Shown piece after piece: positions 8,990-17,568 of a stretch of 64,000 bases of DNA (position 1 is its first letter; the number at the start of each line of letters is the position of its first letter). This DNA is from CBDCYH01 sp965224105 (GTDB lineage: Bacteria > Bacteroidota > Rhodothermia > Rhodothermales > JABDKH01). A model generated the notes under the pieces. That model worked only from the letters and a program-made list of their open reading frames with translations, had not been told where the DNA came from and did no database searches. Where the stretch lies: assembly GCA_965224105.1 (NCBI GenBank), contig CBDCYH010000002.1, forward strand, positions 682,001-746,000. The letters run 5' to 3'. The translations under genes and the position numbers were made by a program.

Positions 8990-11272
8990 GTGATCGGTGT
9001 TATGAGTCGAATAAGAACCGTACAAACTCTCTGGCGCGACTACGTCGGGTTGGCTGAACCCGAGAATCATCCTGAGTTCGTTTCAAAACTTGAAAAGGCC
9101 TGTCACAAGGGGATGTTCGCGGCAGGACTACTTGGATTAGTTGGCGGGCTAGTCTATCTCGTGGCAAATCTGATTGTCATTCGCAGGCACCCGATCTTCT
9201 TCTCCCTTGGGCCGATTTCTGAAACTGATGTTATACTTTGGGACAAGCTCTTCATCATCACGATTAGCTGTGTTGCAATTCTCCTTTCAAGATCTGGCAC
9301 CGACGTTCGAGTCAACAGACTCTACATGTCATTCGCGGGCCTCGCTGCAACCTTTGTAAGTATTATTGACAGTACGGTCAATGGCAACCTAACATCTGCG
9401 CACGCTTACCCAGCGCTTTTTATGATTGCAGTAGTCGGAACGATCCCCTTCCGTCCTCTGCAGGCGTTTTCGCTCTCGATTATACTCGCCTTTGTAGTTA
9501 TACTTTCTGAGATATTTGTCCCGAAAGTTTTAGGCTTCGACAATCTTGGATTAGTTCAGTCTCATGTTGTCTACTTGATTATCCTGGCGGCGATGATAAC
9601 GGGGATTAGTATCGTAACGTATCGCCGAACATGGGAGCAGTTCAGATTGGAATCAACGATTCGTTCTCAAAAGACCCTAAGAGAAAAGCGGTCCAAGCGC
9701 TTGAGAGAACTAGAACACGTCAAGTCTCGATTCTTCGCGAATATTAGCCACGAATTTCGGACACCTATCGCTCTAATTGTGGCCTCGATGGAGGATACGA
9801 TTTCGGGAGCTTTTGGAGTCACAACGAAAAAAGTCCGCGAAGAAAATCTCCGAAGTCTCGGACATGCGCAACGATTGCTTCGTTTGGTAGAACAAATGTT
9901 GGCGTTGTCTCGAGTCGAAAGTGGGCATCTAAAAATCCAACCTCAGGCTGTTGAAGTAAATAGCTTCATCGCTGATTTGGTGTACTCCTTCACCACTCTC
10001 GCAGATAGAAAAGGATTGAAGCTAAAGTATGACGGTCTAGATGAACCACTTTGGGCAATGATAGACCCCGATCTAGTCGAGACGGTGCTGAGCAATCTCC
10101 TATCCAACGCCCTCAAGTACACTCAGGAAGGAAGAGTCCATGTTTCAGCAGATGTTGACGCTCTTGAGCCTGAGCAGCTCAGGTTGATTGTCCGCGATGA
10201 TGGACCAGGAATCTCCGCGGAGGACCAAGAGAGGGTTTTTGATCGGCTGTATCGGGCAGAACAAACTTTCTCTGAACAAGACGGAACGGGAATTGGCCTA
10301 TCGGTAGTCAAAGAGTTCGTTGAGGCGATGAATGGAACTGTATTCGTTTCCAGCACTCTTGGGTATGGCAGCGTTTTTGCCGTCAGCTTACCACTTGTTA
10401 GAACCGAACGTCTCCACACAGAGTCGCTCGATCGGATCTCCAATTCCGGGAAATGGCGGTATTTGGAAATAGCCGAAATTGAGTCTTCAATTCCAGTAGA
10501 CTACACCGTTGAGAAGTCTGCACCGACTGATGCTCAGCTGGTTGCGGTCGTAGATGACAATCCTGAGATTCGTGACCTAATTCGGCGCAGACTAGGCGGC
10601 ACTTACAGGATAGTCGAAGCTGGCAACGGCGATGAAGCGCTTAGCCTCTTCGAATCCACTGTTCCGGACCTCATCATTTCTGACGTCATGATGCCTCAAA
10701 TGGACGGACTCGAGCTGCTGACAAGACTGAAGGAATCTGCCAGACTGTCAAATATCCCAGTAATTATGTTGACGGCGGACTCATCTCCGGAAACCGCTAA
10801 ACAGGTCTATGATACTGGGGCAATTACTCACCTGGTTAAACCTTTCAACCATTCCAGCCTGCTGCAAATAGTCTCAAGCGTCTTTACTGCCAGAAGTCGC
10901 AACAGTGAAATCAATCGGGTAAAACTTGAGCCGGTTGTAGGTGAATTGCGTTCGATGGATGACGTATTCGTAGACCGAATCACGAACGTTGTTAGATTAA
11001 ATTACGCTGATTCAGGATTTACGGTGGAGAGGTTCGCGGACGAAATGGGGATGGATAAGAGAACACTTCAGCGCCACATGAAGAGAATTTGCGGCTACTC
11101 TCCAAGCGTGCTTGTAAAAGAATACAGAATGAAGCGGGCCAAACAACTGCTTCTCGCAAAAGCGTCGACAGTTTCTGAGGTTGCTCACGCCGTCGGTTTT
11201 AGTTCAGCGTCACACTTTTCTACTGAGTTTGCCAAGACCTTCGGCAATCCTCCGTCTTCAGTTTTGGGTTAG
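8990..11272 (+). CDS. hybrid histidine kinase with receiver and AraC-type DNA-binding domain
   Basis: 760 residues (GTG at 8990; ATG at 9002 is an alternative). Residues ~35-210 hold about six membrane segments. A HisKA domain follows with SRFFANISHEFRTP (phospho-acceptor His), then HATPase_c with NLLSNALKY, RDDGPGIS and GTGIGLSVVKEF. A receiver follows (VVDDNPEIRDL, phospho-acceptor Asp in IISDVMMPQMDG, conserved Thr/Lys in MLTAD and LVKPF). The C-terminus is an AraC HTH pair (FADEMGMDKRTLQRHMK, VSEVAHAVGFSSASHFS). A single polypeptide can thus sense at the membrane and bind DNA. It lies upstream of the exported SGNH hydrolase on the same strand, a plausible target. An odd cargo for a satellite. 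Confidence 0.9.
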   Translation: MIGVMSRIRTVQTLWRDYVGLAEPENHPEFVSKLEKACHKGMFAAGLLGLVGGLVYLVANLIVIRRHPIFFSLGPISETDVILWDKLFIITISCVAILLSRSGTDVRVNRLYMSFAGLAATFVSIIDSTVNGNLTSAHAYPALFMIAVVGTIPFRPLQAFSLSIILAFVVILSEIFVPKVLGFDNLGLVQSHVVYLIILAAMITGISIVTYRRTWEQFRLESTIRSQKTLREKRSKRLRELEHVKSRFFANISHEFRTPIALIVASMEDTISGAFGVTTKKVREENLRSLGHAQRLLRLVEQMLALSRVESGHLKIQPQAVEVNSFIADLVYSFTTLADRKGLKLKYDGLDEPLWAMIDPDLVETVLSNLLSNALKYTQEGRVHVSADVDALEPEQLRLIVRDDGPGISAEDQERVFDRLYRAEQTFSEQDGTGIGLSVVKEFVEAMNGTVFVSSTLGYGSVFAVSLPLVRTERLHTESLDRISNSGKWRYLEIAEIESSIPVDYTVEKSAPTDAQLVAVVDDNPEIRDLIRRRLGGTYRIVEAGNGDEALSLFESTVPDLIISDVMMPQMDGLELLTRLKESARLSNIPVIMLTADSSPETAKQVYDTGAITHLVKPFNHSSLLQIVSSVFTARSRNSEINRVKLEPVVGELRSMDDVFVDRITNVVRLNYADSGFTVERFADEMGMDKRTLQRHMKRICGYSPSVLVKEYRMKRAKQLLLAKASTVSEVAHAVGFSSASHFSTEFAKTFGNPPSSVLG

Positions 11273-11404
11273 CGACAATGTCTTTTGGAATCGCGTCAAG
11301 ACGCGATTTCTGCCCAAATTGTCACCATCCCGGCCGCCGTTCCCCGGACCTTCCTTCAAGGCAACGATTGTTGCTTGTCAACAAACAAACCTGAAGGAAA
11401 GAAA

Positions 11405-13525
11405 ATGAAAACACGAATATATCAACCTACCAGGCGTGCTTGCGCCGAAAGCGTTCACACTAAGACCAGAAGAAAAGCGTTTTTGAATGCTCCACGCCTG
11501 CGATGCGTAATTCTCATGCTACTATGCTTGATGACGCTGTCCGGTAGCTTCACGTTTGCCCAAGGTGTTCTGCCGTCAGGCCACTCTGAAATTCGAGTAC
11601 CTAGTAGTCCTTGGATTCCTGATCGAATAAATAATTTCGACTATTCAGTTCCCGACCGGTATGATGATAGTTGGGAAGCTTGGGACCCTGTGTCCCGACA
11701 GTACGCAGAGTCGTTCGTAAATCCATCGTCATGGAGTGTAGCACTAGATTTGTGTTCGTTCTCCAACTCACGCAATCCGAAATACTACTACATCCACATT
11801 GAGAGACTCTCTTCTAATAGTGATTGGAGCAGAACTCGGAATGCGAAGGAATGTACCGTGGAATTTTCGAGTCTGCCGAGCACGGGCACGTACCAAGTGA
11901 CGTTTGCTGCTCGCACCGAGATTGGTTGGACTGAACCGGAAACGAAAACCATCACCCTCAAAGACTATTTGATCGTATCTTTAGGTGACTCGTTCGCCTC
12001 AGGCGAGGGATCGCCTGACGTATGGCCTGATGGGTGGCAAGATGACGTTTGTCACCGAAGTGCAAGATCAGGTCAGGCGCTGTTTGCGGAAGAGCTCGAG
12101 GCTAGCGATGATCGGACATCAGTAACGTTTCTCTCATTTGCATGTTCAGGTGCAAAAATCTCAACGGGCCTACTATTCCCGCAGTCTAAGTCTGATGTCA
12201 TCGTCGATCCGCAGATTGAAGCGTTTGCGCAACAGATTTACGGTAGATCCTACGTCGATGCTTTGCTAGTATCTGCAGGCGGCAACGACGCAGGATTTTC
12301 TTCCGTCGTGAAGGTGTGTGCTGATTGGAGAGGACTTGGCGATTTTCTCTCAGAGCTAATTCTTGAAGACCCACTCCACTTCTTGACTCCGCAAGGGCTT
12401 GCAGAAAAAGTAGATGCGTTTTTCAAGTCTTTAGCATCCGTATTGGTTGGCGAAGAGCCGTCGGATTGCCATCGAGCTGTAGTAAGTGCGTTTGCCTCGA
12501 TAGATTTAGCAGATCGCTATCAGCGGGTGCAAAATGAAATAGTCGGCAAGGTATCAGCCAGTATCAAGGAAACATACTTGGTCGGTTACCCTATCGACCT
12601 GTTCGAATACCGCCTGTACAATACGATTACCACTACGGGTAGTATTTCCGGATCTGAAGGTTGCGGCGCTCTCTGGGGGATTACTGAAGACGACGCCGAC
12701 CTACTAAGGTCCGGAGCTGGAGAATTGCGTCGAAGTGGAACAGAGGCCGCGGCAGAACACGGATGGAACTTCGTTCCTGTCGATTTTGGTGGCCACGGCT
12801 ACTGTTCAGATGATACATGGCTACGCGAGTATTCTGACCCAGACGATTTTGTATTGCATCCGAACCATGCAGGTTATAAGGAATATTCTGACCAACTCGG
12901 GAAAATTGTTTATGTCGGTACGGTACCGCTTCCGTTCAAGAAAGTCAGTTTTTCAATCGATTCAGTCCTTGTCGAAAAACTAGACCAGATTGAACCAGAA
13001 ACTGACCTGACGGTCAGTTCGGGAGAGATACTTACTAGCGAAACACGCGTTAATCCATTGCCTGGTATTCCGGTTCGAGTGAAGGATGCAGCTGGAAACG
13101 TAGCCGTTGTGATTGCTCCACAAGATCAGTGGTTAAAAACGAACACAGAGATTGTGGCGAAGGTGTACGATGATGTCGAATTGTCGAGACTATTGACAGA
13201 CTATTCCTTAAAGGCCACTGTCAAACTTCCCCTGCGTTGGGCTAACCTTCCATGTTTAGATTCAAGTCCTACCCCCCGGCCATATCCAGATTTAGATCCT
13301 GATCCTGTCCATATTCCACACGATTGTCGCGAACGAGCCAAGTTGGTAGATCTTAGGGACGGATGGTACCCGGAATTTGAGGGTCTGCATGAAGGTACGA
13401 CTACTGGCACATTTACGGATGAGTCAACGCTTGGCAGATTTACGGTACGGTGGACAATTGAAATTGAAGACCACGATCTGACAACTCGAAACAGGCCGAG
13501 AAGGGTACGGACGATTAATCGATGA
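11405..13525 (+). CDS. exported SGNH/GDSL-family hydrolase
   Basis: 706 residues from MKTRIYQP (11405), chosen because GAAGGA precedes it at good spacing; the frame opens earlier (11285) without support. An N-terminal hydrophobic segment ending TFAQG is a signal peptide after a long basic lead. The SGNH blocks are clear: GDSFASGEG with Ser196 nucleophile, GGND at 292-295, and HPNH at 485-488 supplying the His. The SFACSGA segment between them is typical of bacterial SGNH lipases/esterases. About 200 residues before the catalytic domain and 200 after it are unassigned. Ester substrate unknown. Ends in a strong hairpin terminator. Confidence 0.82.
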   Translation: MKTRIYQPTRRACAESVHTKTRRKAFLNAPRLRCVILMLLCLMTLSGSFTFAQGVLPSGHSEIRVPSSPWIPDRINNFDYSVPDRYDDSWEAWDPVSRQYAESFVNPSSWSVALDLCSFSNSRNPKYYYIHIERLSSNSDWSRTRNAKECTVEFSSLPSTGTYQVTFAARTEIGWTEPETKTITLKDYLIVSLGDSFASGEGSPDVWPDGWQDDVCHRSARSGQALFAEELEASDDRTSVTFLSFACSGAKISTGLLFPQSKSDVIVDPQIEAFAQQIYGRSYVDALLVSAGGNDAGFSSVVKVCADWRGLGDFLSELILEDPLHFLTPQGLAEKVDAFFKSLASVLVGEEPSDCHRAVVSAFASIDLADRYQRVQNEIVGKVSASIKETYLVGYPIDLFEYRLYNTITTTGSISGSEGCGALWGITEDDADLLRSGAGELRRSGTEAAAEHGWNFVPVDFGGHGYCSDDTWLREYSDPDDFVLHPNHAGYKEYSDQLGKIVYVGTVPLPFKKVSFSIDSVLVEKLDQIEPETDLTVSSGEILTSETRVNPLPGIPVRVKDAAGNVAVVIAPQDQWLKTNTEIVAKVYDDVELSRLLTDYSLKATVKLPLRWANLPCLDSSPTPRPYPDLDPDPVHIPHDCRERAKLVDLRDGWYPEFEGLHEGTTTGTFTDESTLGRFTVRWTIEIEDHDLTTRNRPRRVRTINR

Positions 13526-13824
13526 CCTTCCTAAGGTGGTGTGTATAGAAAACTACCCGAGGTGAAAGAATTGAGCACCTCCTGACTTGCAATCAGGAGG
13601 TGCTTGTTTCAGGTGTCGCGATGTTGTCGTTGCCGTCGCGAAAATGTCACATGGCACTAGGAAAGTTGGGGCTACCTCCTGTTAATGTTCGCCGGTTTTA
13701 AAAAACAGATTGGAGATTACCATCCAAACAGCCACAAAGTTGAACAGCAGATAGACAACAAATGAGAACAATGCTTTCTGGCCGCCTGAAAGATGGAGAC
13801 CCGGCATGAGGATGAGGTCGCGGC
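13526..13824. other. intergenic region
   Basis: Apart from the terminator at 13574 I see no gene or RNA in this 299-bp gap. The start of the next gene is probably controlled from the stretch 13620-13820. Confidence 0.4.
13574..13610 (+). terminator. rho-independent terminator after SGNH gene
   Basis: Perfect 12-bp stem AGCACCTCCTGA / TCAGGAGGTGCT with a 7-nt loop, followed by TGTTT. It lies 50 bp after the stop codon at 13525. Confidence 0.7.
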
Positions 13825-14547
13825 GTGGACAAAGACGTTGATTTGCTCGCCAGCCGCTTGGAGCAAATATCCGCTGAAGCCGAAACTGGCGCTCCTATTT
13901 ACGTCTTGAGTGCCTCGGTACTCGGCGACAGTCGTATCAAAAGGTTTAACCAGCAGTTGAATATCGATACGATTGTGTCGCGTTTTCGTGCGCGCGGATT
14001 TGATTTGAGTTTTAATGTCAAGCCAGTTGCTGGCCCCGATGGAAGTTTTGATCTGTTTTGGGGTCGAACGAAACATCTGCGCATCTACCAAGATGGTGGA
14101 CTGCTTATTCGTGTTGCGGCAGATCGCGACTTTCTGGGTTGGAGCACTTGGGAGGAAACCGATCCTTGCCTTAATATTAAGGCCGTCGTTGAATTGCACG
14201 CTAGTTTTGTTAATAGCATGGCGAATGTAATCGGCAGATTAGACACAAGACCTACATCCGTTCAGTTTAGATATAGTCTTAGAAACGGAGTACTGCGAGA
14301 TAGTGCGCGCACCTATATTCGGGACCACATCACAGACCCATACCAGATGTTAGTCAGGCATGAGCTAGAACTTGACCCTGCCGAAGGAGAAAGAGTATTC
14401 CCGACCGACGATGTCGTAGATTGGCCTAATGTTGTTGCACACCGTTTGGTAGAGGACTTTGTCAGCGCATTTGATTTTCCGATTGACAAATTGCCATTTG
14501 TTCGATCAGGAACCAATGGCCTAGAAGTAGACGTACAGTCGTTGTAA
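13825..14547 (+). CDS. hypothetical protein upstream of the base-modification-like cassette
   Basis: 240 residues, GTG start at 13825 with GAGG eight bases upstream. Soluble: no signal peptide or membrane segment. Mixed alpha/beta composition with an acidic C-terminal third (LELDPAEGERVFPTDD). No family recognised. It is on the same strand as the thymidylate-synthase-like gene, with a 213-bp gap, and may belong to the same functional unit or be separately expressed. Confidence 0.6.
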   Translation: MDKDVDLLASRLEQISAEAETGAPIYVLSASVLGDSRIKRFNQQLNIDTIVSRFRARGFDLSFNVKPVAGPDGSFDLFWGRTKHLRIYQDGGLLIRVAADRDFLGWSTWEETDPCLNIKAVVELHASFVNSMANVIGRLDTRPTSVQFRYSLRNGVLRDSARTYIRDHITDPYQMLVRHELELDPAEGERVFPTDDVVDWPNVVAHRLVEDFVSAFDFPIDKLPFVRSGTNGLEVDVQSL

Positions 14548-14645
14548 GCGCCAATGCTTCGTCGCAAGACTCGTCGGGTCAATAGTTAGCTCCTAATAGG
14601 TTCAAAACTTGGCGTAGAACTCAGATTGATGGTGTCATACGACGC

Positions 14646-14699
14646 CGCAAAAACGAATCAGAGTTTGACCAGACGAGTGTTCGTCGCAAAAACAGAATC
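14646..14699 (+). repeat. short direct repeat upstream of the TS-like gene
   Basis: CGCAAAAACGAATC at 14646 and CGCAAAAACAGAATC at 14685, differing by one inserted base, 39 bp apart and 60-115 bp before the start codon at 14761. Possible regulator site; could be chance. Confidence 0.3.
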
Positions 14700-14760
14700 C
14701 ATGCCTGCGGAAAATTGTTGAGATACTTGTTGCTTGCTCGTGAGATGATTGGTGCAATAA

Positions 14761-15753
14761 ATGCTTGCTGATGATGGCATACCAGACGCACACTATTTTA
14801 GTGAGCAAACAATTGACGATCTGATGCGTGGAGTTGTCAAAAGTATTCTAGTCGCGGGCACATCCGTCTCTTCAACAAAAGGCGATAACCTCGAAATTTC
14901 CAGTGTGCTCCTAGCGCTGTCAAATCCTCGCGCACGAATTAGTAGAACCGAGTCGAGAGGACGCCCATTCAGTTGTCTCGGAGAACTATGTTGGTACCTG
15001 GCGGGATCGAACGATACCGACTTCATCACGTACTACATATCGAAATATGGAGAATATAATGAGGGCGGTAAAATTCATGGAGGTTACGGCCCAAGGTTAT
15101 TCGTCGGAGACGAGGCGGGTCAAGTTGACAATATTTGCAGACTGCTATCAACCAAACGAAGTTCGAGGCAGGCCGTAATCCAGTTGTTCGACTCAAACGA
15201 CATCGAGCTAAATAATCAGACCTTCAAACCGGTCCACAAAGACATACCATGTACGTGCTCGCTACAGTTCCTTATTCGAGAGGATCGATTGAACCTAATA
15301 ACGATGATGAGATCCAATGACATAATTATGGGGTTCCCACACGATGTCTTTTGCTTTACAATGCTTCAAGAAATTGTAGCTCGACGTTTGGGAATTGGGC
15401 TGGGTTGGTATAATCATTTTGCTGGAAGCATGCACCTTTACGACAAAGACAAGTCTATTGCGGAAACATTTCTCGGTGAAGGCTTCCAATCTACGACTAA
15501 ACCCATGCCTGATATGCCGATCGGTGATCCTTCGTCGGCAATACAATCATTGTTAGACGCCGAATCTAGAATAAGGAGCGGGTTGCCCCCTGATACCGAT
15601 GAAACACTTGAAGATTACTGGCAAGACCTCATAAAATTGCTATCTATTTTTCGGTTTTCAGTGGATGGGGACTTAGATACCGCGCGTGCTCTTGGCGATG
15701 ATATGACGACAGGAGTATTTGATCCTTTCATTCAAAAGCGCTTGAGCACATGA
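14761..15753 (+). CDS. thymidylate-synthase-family enzyme, possible (d)CMP hydroxymethylase-like
   Basis: 330 residues. Thymidylate synthase fold is clear: E75 in GELCWYL, catalytic Cys164 in DIPCTC, phosphate-binding R184 and the S-x-D of MRSND, and H225/Y227 in SMHLY. Two changes from canonical ThyA: the residue after the Cys is Thr, not His, and the pyrimidine-selecting Asn of GxPFN is Asp195 (GFPHD). In T4 dCMP hydroxymethylase the same Asn-to-Asp change selects cytosine. I therefore infer a (deoxy)cytidylate hydroxymethylase or methylase acting with a folate, rather than housekeeping thymidylate synthesis. First gene of a three-gene run with the UDG-like and aGPT-pyrophosphorylase-like genes (gap 51 bp, then overlap). 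Confidence 0.82.
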   Translation: MLADDGIPDAHYFSEQTIDDLMRGVVKSILVAGTSVSSTKGDNLEISSVLLALSNPRARISRTESRGRPFSCLGELCWYLAGSNDTDFITYYISKYGEYNEGGKIHGGYGPRLFVGDEAGQVDNICRLLSTKRSSRQAVIQLFDSNDIELNNQTFKPVHKDIPCTCSLQFLIREDRLNLITMMRSNDIIMGFPHDVFCFTMLQEIVARRLGIGLGWYNHFAGSMHLYDKDKSIAETFLGEGFQSTTKPMPDMPIGDPSSAIQSLLDAESRIRSGLPPDTDETLEDYWQDLIKLLSIFRFSVDGDLDTARALGDDMTTGVFDPFIQKRLST

Positions 15754-15804
15754 CTCGACTCGCGACATCGTCGTCAAGAATATTCGTGCAACTGAATTGA
15801 TTGT

Positions 15805-16605
15805 ATGTTGTCGACTCTCACTTCTCTACTCAATCTGCTGGACGAGAATATTTCCAATTCGAGCCCGGTCATCAAGTGGTGTTGTCCGGTCGTGTCGTTC
15901 GGAGATACTTCTACGGCAGAAGTGGCTACGCTCGGGCTTAATCCAAGTGATAGAGAGTTCTTGGACAGAGGTGGTAAAGAACTATCCGGAACCGAGAGAA
16001 GATTCCATACCCTTCGGTCTTTAGGTCTAACTTCTTGGGCCGAGGTGGATGCAATGCACCTGGATCTAATATTGGATTCTTGTAAAAATTACTTCTTAGG
16101 CAATCCATATGATCGATGGTTTAAGCAAATGGATAAAGTGATAGCTGATACCGAGGCCTCATTTTATGCAGAGGAAGGGAGTGCCTGTCATCTTGATCTC
16201 GTTCCATTTGCAACGAATAGGAGATGGGCTGATCTGACCTCTAAAGAACAGGACCAATTGGTCTTAGCCTCTGGATCATTCTTGGGGAAATTGCTCCGGG
16301 ACTCGCATATAAAACTTTTGATCCTTAACGGAAGAACCGTTGTGAATCATTTTCAAAAGATATCAGGTGTCTCTCTGATCGAGCGGGCGATGCCGTCGTG
16401 GTCATTGAAGAGGAGCAACAAAAGAGATGTCCCTGGGTTTTCGTTTGCGGGAAGGGTCGGCGCGATTAATGGGATTGAGCTTGGGACGAGCATATTGGTG
16501 CTTGGCTACAACCATAACATCCAGAGCAGTTTCGGTGTAACTGCTGATGTTGTCAGGAATATTGGGCAATGGATCGGACAAGAACTAGAGCGAACGCAAA
16601 CCTAG
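15805..16605 (+). CDS. uracil-DNA-glycosylase-superfamily-like protein
   Basis: 266 residues. The pattern resembles the UDG superfamily: a first strand-loop ATLGLNPSDREFLD (N46-P47-S48), a central HLDLVPFAT (129-137), a strand LLILNGRTVV and a late GYNHNIQSS with His237 at the position of the superfamily HP(S) motif. Assignment rests on motif order, not on a full alignment. Such enzymes cut or handle unusual bases. It follows the thymidylate-synthase-like gene by 51 bp and its last 37 bp overlap the next gene, implying translational coupling. Likely role: recognise or remove a modified or precursor base made by its neighbours (inference). Confidence 0.6.
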   Translation: MLSTLTSLLNLLDENISNSSPVIKWCCPVVSFGDTSTAEVATLGLNPSDREFLDRGGKELSGTERRFHTLRSLGLTSWAEVDAMHLDLILDSCKNYFLGNPYDRWFKQMDKVIADTEASFYAEEGSACHLDLVPFATNRRWADLTSKEQDQLVLASGSFLGKLLRDSHIKLLILNGRTVVNHFQKISGVSLIERAMPSWSLKRSNKRDVPGFSFAGRVGAINGIELGTSILVLGYNHNIQSSFGVTADVVRNIGQWIGQELERTQT

Positions 16606-17558
16606 GCACTGAGTGGCGGGATCGTAAGCGGGTTTTGGAGTCCGATTTGCAGCGATTTGAGTTGGACAATGGACCGCTACCTGGAATCAGAAATCCCGCT
16701 GCCCGAGATGCATTCCTGTTGCAGGTGATTGATAGTATCAAGAAGGTTCAATATTTCGTTGCTCTTGGCAGTACGCTTCTAGGAAAACAGAATGTGGAGA
16801 GGACTAATCCGCATAATTCGCAAATGTTCGATCCGCTGAAAGCCGCTTCATATTTTCGCTCCGAAGGCGAAATTGACGAAGCGTGCTGGATGGTTTTCTG
16901 GTTCATTCATTTTGGAAAACACCCAACCACCGGGTGGCGATACCTTCGGGAAGTCTACGGCTCGCTCGGAGGCCAAGAAATTTGGAATTGGCAACGAATT
17001 AGTGCGAATCCGTCTGCATTTTCTGATTGGCTCCGCGAGAATCGTACGGCTCTTCGTTATGAAGATGATCCGAATGTTGGATTCGGGAATCACAGGAAAT
17101 ACGAGACTAAAAAATTGGACTCGCGCGACGGCACGGGAGCAGTTGTGCAGAGTTATGTAGAGTGGATTTCGCCGCCAAGAACGCACTCTGGTCTTTTTCG
17201 TGAAGCCCTTCAAGCTTCCGAATACAATTCAGAAACTGCTTTTCAAATTCTCTATGCATCGATGAGCTCGGTGCGTCGGTTTGGGCGATTAGCAAAATTT
17301 GAATATCTAGCTACAATCGGGAACTTAGGAATCGCCGAAATAGCGCCAGGCAAGGCTTTTGTTGCGGGCTCGACCGGACCATTGCTCGGAGGTAAAAGAT
17401 TGCTGCGTGATGGCAAAAGACAATACCTATCAGCAGAAGACGTTGAGACACTTTACGAGGAGCTTGATAGATATCTTGGCGTTGGCATGCAAGTTCTCGA
17501 AGATGCAATCTGCAACTGGAACAAAAACCCCCTTGAGTATGTGCGGTTTTCCTCTTAG
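16569..17558 (+). CDS. alpha-glutamyl/putrescinyl thymine pyrophosphorylase clade 3 family protein
   Basis: 329 residues. Full-length match in pattern to the aGPT-Pplase clade 3 family: LPGIRNPAARDAF, MFDPLKAASYFR, IDEACWMVFWFIHFGKHP, GWRYLREVYG, GFGNHRKYE, TGAVVQSYVEW, RTHSGLFREAL, FGRLAKFEYL and the C-terminal VGMQVLEDAICNWNKNP. Phage relatives attach glutamate or putrescine to a pyrophosphorylated hydroxymethyl base in DNA; the family has a HhH-glycosylase-like fold. The biochemical role of clade 3 is not established. It overlaps the UDG-like gene by 37 bp and ends 10 bp from the convergent ImmA/IrrE gene. Confidence 0.8.
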   Translation: MDRTRTRANANLGTEWRDRKRVLESDLQRFELDNGPLPGIRNPAARDAFLLQVIDSIKKVQYFVALGSTLLGKQNVERTNPHNSQMFDPLKAASYFRSEGEIDEACWMVFWFIHFGKHPTTGWRYLREVYGSLGGQEIWNWQRISANPSAFSDWLRENRTALRYEDDPNVGFGNHRKYETKKLDSRDGTGAVVQSYVEWISPPRTHSGLFREALQASEYNSETAFQILYASMSSVRRFGRLAKFEYLATIGNLGIAEIAPGKAFVAGSTGPLLGGKRLLRDGKRQYLSAEDVETLYEELDRYLGVGMQVLEDAICNWNKNPLEYVRFSS

Positions 17559-17568
17559 CGGCAAAGAT

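Noticed and set aside
14761..15753. Housekeeping thyA
   Set aside because: Key residue changes (Asp for the selecting Asn, Thr after the catalytic Cys, Ser for the Asp of GGDxH) and location in cargo argue against it, although the fold is shared.
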